From assembly GCA_035578155.1 (NCBI GenBank), contig JAPWDM010000001.1, forward strand, positions 992,001 through 1,056,000: a stretch of DNA of 64,000 bases. Reading direction: 5' to 3'. Position 1 is the first letter of the stretch. Each line of letters opens with the position of its first letter. Under the pieces are notes generated by a model. It made no database searches, was not told where the DNA came from, and saw only the letters and a list, made by a program, of their open reading frames with translations. A program made the translations under genes and the position numbers. Origin of the DNA: Brachynemurus nebulosus (lineage: Eukaryota > Arthropoda > Insecta > Neuroptera > Myrmeleontidae). Shown one piece after another: positions 55,254 through 64,000 of the stretch.

Positions 55254-55970
55254 AAGGGATTCTCTCGTGTGATGGGTTAAAAAAATTTTTTTCCACTTGA
55301 AAACAATTCACTTTGAAAGACTTCTAAGAGAAGGAGAAAGTAGTACTCTATGGAAAAAGCATCACAAATTGATACAAAGTTAAGATTTTCATGCTTTTAA
55401 CCGTACTTGAAACTTTAAACGCATTTTTCTCAAAACTGTGTTTTTCAAACTTTCCTCCATCATATCTCAAGAGCGGTTTGACCGATTCACTTGAAATTTA
55501 TAGGGTTGAATCAGCACATATGTTGACACACGGAGTGTACTAGAATTGTCCACAAATTTCGAGTATTTCAATTTTTTCCGTAACAAAAAATTTTAAAAAA
55601 AATCATAAAATTTGAAACTTTTTTTTCAAAAGTCTACCAAAAACCCAGCTTTCAATATTTTCAAATGATTCTATATCACTCGATACATTTAGGCTTACAG
55701 ATTAAAACGCCGTTTTTTCTCCCTTTTTCAGATAAGCCAATCAGCCAAAACCGTGGAGGAAGTGAGCGTCCTTTTTTTCGAAGTGGGTGTCTTCGAAGTG
55801 GTACAACTTACGTTCTAATGAAGATCTTTACTTGAATTTTTTTACATAGGTACTCTTCAGATAGTAATAAATATCTGATAAAAAACTCAAAGTTCTATCT
55901 TTTAATTGATCGTCAGAAAAATTCCCCAAAAATGCTTAAAATACAGGCCGTCACATGAGAGAACTCCCTT
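55254..55970 (+). mobile_element. TIR element, uninterrupted copy
   Basis: Left AAGGGATTCTCTCGTGTGA and right TCACATGAGAGAACTCCCTT are inverted ends. The body aligns with 11780-12145 plus 13269-13556. At 55672-55673 a single TA stands where the other copy carries the 1.1-kb foldback element. TTAA-like words lie outside both ends, so a TTAA-type duplication is possible but not exact. Confidence 0.82.
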
Positions 55971-56097
55971 CCTTAAGATACGCAATTTTTATTTGAATTA
56001 CTGCAAATACTCTTATTCGTCGCTATTATTATAGTAAAAGTTGTATAACCATAGAGAAAATACTGTCAACATTTACTGTTTTTTATTATAGTATAAT

Positions 56098-56279
56098 CAG
56101 GGCCGGCGAGAGGATGGGGCAATTGCCCGGGGGCCCGAGTCTACGAAGAGGACCTGCAGCCTCGATTAGGAGCCCAGAGAGACGACTATTTTCTTTGCTC
56201 GTCAATTGAATTTACGAAAGAAATGTTTAAAAAATTTTTTGACGTGCCCGAGGGTCAGTCATTTCTCTCGCCAGCCCTG
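56098..56279 (+). mobile_element. hAT MITE (GCTGGCGAGAG family), copy 3
   Basis: Starts CAGGGCCGGCGAGAGGATGG and ends CTCTCGCCAGCCCTG. Flanking AGTATAAT and TGTACAAT agree at 6 of 8 positions. GC-rich interior with GCCCGGGGGCCC. Confidence 0.85.
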
Positions 56280-58977
56280 TGTACAATTATAAGTAATCAA
56301 AAAGTTTTCATCACTTATTTTTGTCGTAAATAGATCATACTCTGATATCAGATATTTTATTTTAAAGAGTAAATTTAACAAACCGTAAATTTAGAACCCT
56401 TTTTATCATAAATCAGTAATCAACGTTACAATGTTTTTTACTATACCCTCTTGTTAACTGAATCCAATTAGCTTCGTAAACTTTATTTGATATTTTTCAC
56501 TTTTTTAAACTGAATATAATCTAGCTACCGAACACCATCATAAAATTTAATGTAAAAAATATAACAACGTACAAAAAAATTATTTTGTGTGACGGCTAGT
56601 ATAATGAAAGCTTTTAACGTAAGTTAATTTTAAACAAAAATATAAAAATCGATAGCTTTACTTACAGTTACTTATTTAAAATTTGCTTTGTACCTAATAA
56701 CTTATGTAGGGTGGCAGTATCAAATTCAAGTACTTTTAACATCAAGTCAGTAGGAAACTTTTGAAGGAAAAAATCAACCGTTTTGAGATTTTAACAGTAC
56801 AAAAGATTTTTAAATGATCTTTCTAAACTATGATCAAAAAATGGTCGTTCAACTTTTTACTACAAAATCCTTTCTACAGAATATTCTACATCTGAAATAA
56901 AACTAAAACAACAGATTTGTAAAATCAAAATAAAATTTCATTTTTCCTTACATTCCCTGCAGGAAAGGGGGTTCTAAGTTATAACGCCCGCAATCACTCC
57001 GTTGGATCCATTATAGATCTGACTCTGTATTCTGTAACTGACTTAAAAAAAATACACTGCCAATAAGGGTGCCACATAGCTAGCTTCCTCTTGCCCGTAA
57101 CAAACTTTTATCCAATCTTCAAAATGATTTTGTGCTCAAACTGCATCTTAATCGCCCTACAATATTAATGTTATTGTTTGAAACATGGATAACTTATAGG
57201 CAAGCGCCAAGCAGGCTCGTGGATCGAAATGGTGGACCCCGGGAATAAACATTTTTTTTAAATTTTTCTCCGAAACTATAAGTGACTATCCAAAAAAAAG
57301 GGTTTTATACTTCTCCTCGGGCGTCCTTACCAACAGCTACGTGGCCCCTCTTCAGGCCCAGGCCCTGGAGCTGCAACCCCAGCTATAGACCTGAAGGCAA
57401 GAATAGGGTGAACTGCTTTTAACTTTCTTCTAATCGACTATACAATTCACAAAATTACGAAAAAACTAATTGCTTTTTTTTTTCCTAAAAATTTTAGATC
57501 AATCCGTAAAAAAAATTAAAGAGACTAATCAACATTATTTGACTTTTCGAATTGTTAAACAATTTATAAAAAATTAATATTAAAACTGTTCCATTTTCAT
57601 ACTAACAAGAAAAACAAAAAGTTCATTCCATGCACCCGGCGTTAACGCATCTTACGATTGCGCATGTACAATAACTACCTATCATTATTCTGACTATACT
57701 GAATTTCTTAAAGGAAAATATTCTTAGAGGAATCCCAATTACTCTAAATATTGAACGAAATGGAACTAGTGGTAAGTTTAAGATATCGAACATTTAATTG
57801 TATTTCATATAGAAACACCATGGCTACTATTACTTCGACTGCGATGAAATTCATAGGTAACCATTTAGGAATCAAACCGTACACTTTCTAAATTTCTGGG
57901 GAATCATCTAGAAACCAAATTTCACAATTTTTAAAAATTTCATCAAAAACGATCAAATTGTTCCGAAATTATGTCACTTGGTGGGATCTTCAAATATATA
58001 TAAATGGATAGACCGACGGACCAACAAACAAACACGAAACCAAAATTGCTCGGAAAGCTCTGAAACATAAAATGTGGGCGAAATTTTTCATTTTGAAGCA
58101 AAAGTAATTTTCATATATCTGCAATTACCACCACTTGAGTAGTCCCAGGGGTAAAAAAATATTTAATTTAAAAAAAGGCATTCAGCCATGGTTCTTAGAA
58201 TTCCTAAATGATTTAATAAATTATACATATCAAGAAATATTTGGTACAATTCAAAAAAATTTTGATACATATTAAAATTAAAACACAGAAACGAAATAAC
58301 CCGGTGAAATTACAAAGACACTAAAACAAAAACGTTCCGTAACGACAGAACAAGTAATTTGATTAGAAAAAAGTTTATCTCTTGAAGGCGAATACCGCCT
58401 CTTAACCTTTTGCCATCCGTCAACCTACGCTTTTTTCTTCTAATAACCCAAAAGGAATTTTATTTATGTGTGCGTTTCCACAAAATATAACAATACCATA
58501 TACTTATTTTTATTATTTTTGTAACAAAAAAAAAAATGCTAAGTTACAAAATGTGTGTAAATATTTATAAAACACCAAAAAAAAAAAAGGACACGGAAAA
58601 GATCGCAGCAAACAAACCCACAATAAAATCCTTTGATACCTTTTTTTTTTATTTTTCTTTTACTACATACCCAGAATATATAACAGTATACCTCTCACTC
58701 TTTCATTATTTTATGCTATTAAAGCATTAAAAAAGTTTCTATACGTTAGTTGTCGTTATACGTACAAAATTTCAATAAAGAATAAAACTAACTCGCAGCA
58801 GCATCAATACAACCATTTTGTGCAGACGTAAGAAAAATCAAAGTAATCGTGGTCGATTCTCGACATCGTTGTTTTTCACAAGTTACGCAATATAAGAAAC
58901 ACGTGATTAGTGTATCGCTTTTATGAATGAATTCTTTGGTATGTAGTTCATACCAAACCATACATAACCGTTTATTG
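56280..58977. other. No gene recognised; dispersed repeat at 57990-58165
   Basis: AT-rich. 57990-58165 is the partner of 8960-9110. A GC-richer patch at 57190-57400 (GGTGGACCCCGGG, GTGGCCCCTCTTCAGGCCC) may be an eroded transposon, but no ends were found. Confidence 0.5.
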
Positions 58978-59660
<683 letters not shown>

Positions 59661-59879
59661 AAACTAGTAAAAACTGCATAGTTTCAAGGGTGCAAATTAG
59701 AAGCAAATTGTTTGTCTGAACTTTAAGAATGAAGTGTCGATTTAACGAAAATTATCAGGACTGAATTTTTTACGTAATTTCGTTGGTACATAAAAAGAAA
59801 GCTTAATGACCAATTTTGCTTTGATCAAAATGTTGTTGTTCAATAATATTATCAACTAATAAATAAAACACTTTACTTT

Positions 59880-60150
59880 GCAAAAATGCCACTTTTATTG
59901 TTAAAATTTATGTGACATGTTTCGGCCACTATGACCATTATCAAACAAGTAAAGATTAAATTCAGTGTTACATTTTAGTATAATTAGGCATTTATATTTG
60001 AATTTTATCCTCACTTATTTGATAATGGTCATATTGACCGAAACATGTCATAAGAGATTTACCAATAAAAGTTGTATTTTTGCAAAAAGTTTTATTTATT
60101 AACAGCAACTATAGAATACCATAAAGTAACGCTCAAATCAATTAAATTTA
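59880..60150. repeat. Penelope-type terminal inverted structure
   Basis: GACATGTTTCGGCCACTATG...CATTATCAAA (59914-59945) is inverted at 60018-60050 as TTTGATAATGGTCATATTGA...CCGAAACATGTC. The outer parts GCAAAAATGCCACTTTTATT and AATAAAAGTTGTATTTTTGC also pair. The word GAATACCATAAAGTAACGCTC at 60115-60135 links it to the Penelope-like relic at 31568-31860. No coding sequence remains. Confidence 0.65.
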
Positions 60151-60332
60151 ATGATATCATTGTTGTGCTAAACGAGTATTCTTTTAAGGCATATGTTGAA
60201 ATTGAGACCGTTCACGGAACGCAGTGGTGCAAATTTGAATTTGAAACAAAATAAAAAGTATCCTCTTAAGTTATTGTACATTAGTACCTGTATATAGCTA
60301 TTGTGAATCATATAGACTATAGAGGATTTGAT

Positions 60333-60952
60333 AACGCAGTTCTCCGAAAATTTGATTTTCAAATAAAAAATATTAGTAAACCACTAAAAATTTTTAATAT
60401 AAGTAAAATAAACTGAAGGAAAATATCCAAGTAATTTTATGAGGTCCGAACCCCTTGGACTCCCCCGGTTGTTGTGCCTCTGTCGAAAAGAGCCGATTTT
60501 ATGTTATCTAGACTACAGTTCATATAGTTTATACCTACTTTCTTTTTATATTGACGCAATATGGTGTATGAATTCACCTCACCTATAGACAATTTTTTGT
60601 TAATTAATTTATCAAAAGAAAATTAAGCATAATACAGCTTTCATTTGTTGTACATATATTGTCAACAAAACACCAAACATATTGTTGCCACTCCCTATCT
60701 CATATACATACTGTTTTTTTGTACAGCAGTTTCTTTATAAAGTTTCAAAACGTGCGTTATATTTAAAAATTATAAAAGACGTGCCTGTAAAATAACAAAA
60801 TACAAAGATGTCACGTTGACCGCTTTTCCTCGACGACTAACTCATAGTTGACAAAATTCAGTAGCATAGATTGATCTATGACCTTGTGCGATTATAATAC
60901 TGACGAAGAAATATCGAGCGGCAGCTCTATCCGGATTCGCCCCAACTGATGG
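60333..60952 (-). mobile_element. Truncated copy of the GAATCTGGAC TA-element
   Basis: Its minus strand aligns with 19205 to about 19880: the terminal CCATCAGTTGGGGCGAATCC is at the right edge, followed by TA at 60953-60954. Shared words include ATCGAGAGG-like/GATATTTCTTCGTCAGT, TAGATCAATC, ACCGGGG and AACCGGGGGAG. The other end is missing. Confidence 0.88.
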
Positions 60953-60954
60953 TA

Positions 60955-62089
60955 ATAATTTTTTTGTTATATTTCAATATATGCCTAATAGCATCCTTGA
61001 ATGGTGTTTTCTTCATAGCTTTCCTTTCATTCCAAAAAAATGGCAGGAAAACATTTTTTGGTTATTATAGTGGCGTTGTTCGTTAAGAAAATAATTTATA
61101 TGGCCACATTCATAGCAGACAAGATAAAGCTCACTTTACATTCATTATTCAAATAATTTTTGAAACAAGAATTTTAATTGTCTCGTGCATGTTACTAAAT
61201 GTTTGTATACATCCATACATTCTGGGAGTCCAACACATTATTCATATATGATCTGTGTACGCATGAAAATATTTAGAATTGGTGGTGAAAAAGACTGGAT
61301 GACCAATGTCCCAGACTCCAACCCTAATTTTCAGTCGGATTTTTTTTATATTTCTACTTTCTTTTTATGCTGTTCCACCGCCAAGATTAAATATTTTCAT
61401 GTGTACGAAAATCACACATGAGAAATGTGTTCAGTTCCAGCCAGGGTTACCAACCATACTTTATAATAAAGTATCGTACTTTATTTTTCACAAACGTACT
61501 TTATACTTTTGCATAAAAATAAAGTATACTAAAATACTTTATTTTGGAATCTTGACTGTGATTACACTAAACAAAAAAATTATACGGATAATTTTTTTCT
61601 ATGTACTTTGACTTATTAATTAAATATGAAATTTGCGATTTTGGAAATTATTCGTTAATTATACTAAGATCGTTTTTAATTGCTGCTAGGTATAATTAAT
61701 ATTCAACATCATATTATACAAAAGATTACATAATTCTTGTGTAACACGTGCATGTGTGTGTGTGTGTTTGTACGTTTGCCTGTCTGTCTGGCTGTCATTC
61801 TGTGGGGGTGACTATTTATTCAGCCAGTCAAACAAGAAACAAACATACACACAAGTGTATATCAGAAGCGTAGACCCGCAACCTGTACGCAATAAGCTTT
61901 GGGTAATGCAAATGCCAGTTGTTACATGAACATGTTCCTTTAATTGTCTTCAAAGCTTCATTTAGATCAATTTTTCGGGCTGAAAAATGGTTCGATACGT
62001 CAAGTTGTGAATTTACAAGGTTACTGTGGATGCATTGAGCTGTGAAAATTACGCTAAACATTAATCATTTCATCTTTGTAAATAAACCA
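60955..62089. other. No gene; possible hAT left end at 61441
   Basis: CAGGGTTACCAACCATACTTTA followed by several ACTTTATAATAAAGT-like palindromic words (61443-61550) looks like an hAT left arm; no right end was found. A TGTGTGTGTGTGTTTGT tract is at 61754-61770. Confidence 0.35.
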
Positions 62090-62536
62090 CAAATATCCTA
62101 AAAAAACGTAAAAAGTCCGTAAAAAATCGTTCTTTTAATTTTTCGAATTAATGTGAAGGATTTTTTTTCTTTTTTGCTTTCTTTCTAAATTTGGATATCT
62201 CAGCGAAAAATTGACGTAAAAAATTTAAAAAAACAAATTATATTTGAATGAACAAGTTAACCAATACATTGATTTAACTTGGAAAAATTTTCCCAAGCTT
62301 GTGGACAAAAAAAAACGGCAAACTTTTGCTTCGCACTATTTTCTATGATTGCGCGATAACCGTAACTTACAAAACTTTTTTGCCAAAGAATCTCAAAATT
62401 ACACAGTTAAAGCTTCAAAATCCTTTTTTTTATATCATCATACGACTATCTTTCACCGATATTACAGCCTTTCAAAAATCATTAAAAGAAAAAAAATAGG
62501 AAACTCTTTTGTTTCCTTAATTTTTTCCACAGTACA
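62090..62536. mobile_element. Diverged fragment of the CACTA-R foldback family
   Basis: Aligns with the right half of 12146-13268: TTTGAATGAACAAGTTA, ACTTGGAAAAATTTTCCCAAG, GTGGACAAAAAAAAAC, ACGACTATCTTTCACCGATA and TTACAGCCTTTCAAAAATC. Strongly diverged, so an old copy; borders approximate. Confidence 0.65.
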
Positions 62537-64000
62537 CATAACAAGTTTGGATTCTTAGGTTTTTATAAACCATAGTCTTATAAACCATAAATCCCTGTAT
62601 TTTTCATTCAGTTAAATATACTTTTAAGAATAAGAGGTAATGCTATTTTAATTTCACAAGCACTCGATAATATTTGAAATTAAAATAACTGTTGCTCTCA
62701 ATATAATATGTAAGTAATACATATATATGTGATTGAATAGTTATCGAACTAAAGTGGCTCTCGAACGGAGAATGGCAAGGCCGAGGGGGCAAGGTACCTG
62801 GCTAGTTATCAGGAGATCCTGACTTCGAGTTCCAGCCGATTCAGTTTGATAATTTCTCAATCACTATATGAACTTTACTTAAGTATTGCAATAATAAAAT
62901 TACTAAAAAATTTTACGCCTTTTTATTATTAACCCTAGGTTCATACGTTGGTCTACGAGAAAAATTAATCAGACATCGTCGTAAATTTTACGAATGGACT
63001 TTTACGAAGAATTTTAGAGTTTATTTACAAAAAACATTTTTTTTACATATAACAATAGTATAAAAGCCCACAAAATTATTTAAAAATTTTCATTTGGAAA
63101 AAGTTTTTAATAAAAAGTATTTATTATTTTTTTAAAATCTTTTTATCAATCCATATTTTCGATATAAAAATTAAAAAATAGATAAATACATCAATTGTAT
63201 CATAAGACAGGTCTTTAAAATAATTAATTTATGGACTATTATGAGTCGGTGAACATGTGTAACCTTACAGTTATTTCCTCATTAGACACATTCGTAAATT
63301 TTCTAAAATTTGTTAGTAATTTTTCGAATAAGATCTCAAAAAATAATAAAAATTAAAACTTTTTTCTACAACATAAATTGTCAATCTTTTATTAAGTCAC
63401 TTGAAACGCATTCTTTGGTTTTCGATTCAATATATTAAAACTTCAGTATTATGTCGTCCCTATAAGTCTAACAGCAGCCATCATCTTTCACATTATCATT
63501 ATCACTGAATAATTTAATTATAATTTACATATCTTTAATAAATTTAAAAAAAAAAACATACGTTAATCATACATCGTCGTCAAACTGACGAACACTATTT
63601 TATTATAAACAAAATTACAGCAACTATAAACAAAATTGATAAACAAATAATTTAGACAACAAAGTTTCAGAGCAGGCAGGCAACTGCAAGTTGTAGTATT
63701 GGAGCAGGGTTAAAACTCCTTTTGTTACAGTTAAAAATATTTATTACATTTCCTATAATATGTTCCTGTTATTTTATTTAATCCGGGTATAAAAATCACT
63801 CAGTAGATTTTTTACATTATAGATTGCATAAATTCATTACCGTATAAGTGTTAAATAAATAAAACTACAATTTTACTGTAAAAATGGTACTTATTATTAT
63901 TATAATTAATATTAAAAGTTATACACGAGTATATTTAATTATGACATGTTATGTTTATGGTCATTTTTTTTAAAATAAATTATTCAATTTAAAAGTCAAT
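62537..64000. other. No gene; possible tRNA-derived SINE relic at 62756-62860
   Basis: GCAAGGTACCTGGCTAGTTA...GAGATCCTGACTTCGAGTTC CAGCC-like sequence has a plausible RNA polymerase III B box (ACTTCGAGTTCC) and a weak A box. CATACGTT...ACATCGTCGT words at 62943-62980 and 63558-63584 form a distant direct repeat. Otherwise AT-rich with nothing recognisable. Confidence 0.35.

Noticed and set aside
61185..61611. Overlapping frames of 78 and 101 residues
   Set aside because: They overlap in different frames in AT-rich DNA beside an hAT-like end and show no domain.

Overview
This is eukaryotic, AT-rich, intron- and repeat-dominated DNA, almost certainly from an insect. The evidence is a gene exon with a canonical splice donor, no bacterial-style operons, long (TA)n tracts, and many insect-type transposable elements: an RNase H-bearing non-LTR retrotransposon, Penelope-like remnants, many hAT elements, and TA-duplicating inverted-repeat elements. 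I cannot fix the order; a hemipteran or lepidopteran is plausible from the repeat vocabulary only.

Host genes are nearly absent. The one well supported host coding segment is a Ser/Thr/Lys-rich exon on the minus strand at 17573-18396, ending in a CAG|GTAATA donor. I do not recognise its gene. A second, much weaker exon-like patch lies at 21554-21697 (+).

Left third (1-22 kb): degenerate tandem repeats (1-1030), then a dense succession of non-autonomous inverted-repeat transposons, several nested: an hAT inside a TA-element (2940-5165), foldback elements at 6337-7210 and 12146-13268, the latter inside another repeat whose uninterrupted paralogue is at 55.3-56.0 kb, and a 1.2-kb element nested in a 2.2-kb element (19052-21269). 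Middle third (22-41 kb): hAT MITEs with exact 8-bp target duplications, a LINE ORF2 relic (23.3-23.6 kb), a minisatellite composite broken by another transposon (26.7-28.5 kb), a foldback made of 3+3 inverted tandem units (29.7-30.3 kb), a Penelope-like GIY-YIG relic (31.6-31.8 kb), and an hAT element carrying a decayed captured gene (37114-38425).

Right third (41-64 kb): a full-length 5.7-kb non-LTR retrotransposon on the minus strand (41434-47145), with ORF1 (gag-like, three zinc knuckles), ORF2 (endonuclease, reverse transcriptase, RNase H, C-terminal Cys-His motif), a poly(A) tail and a 9-bp target duplication. It is inserted in a degenerate tandem array that continues to 47.9 kb. Beyond it lie further nested hAT and TA-elements and Penelope-type terminal hairpins, then mostly featureless AT-rich DNA.

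The most interesting collective signal is a set of at least six sequence-unrelated TA-associated inverted-repeat families that share one architecture: about 0.24-1.25 kb, with a short core motif in the terminal repeat that is iterated again inside the element. I infer that this may be a common mechanism.
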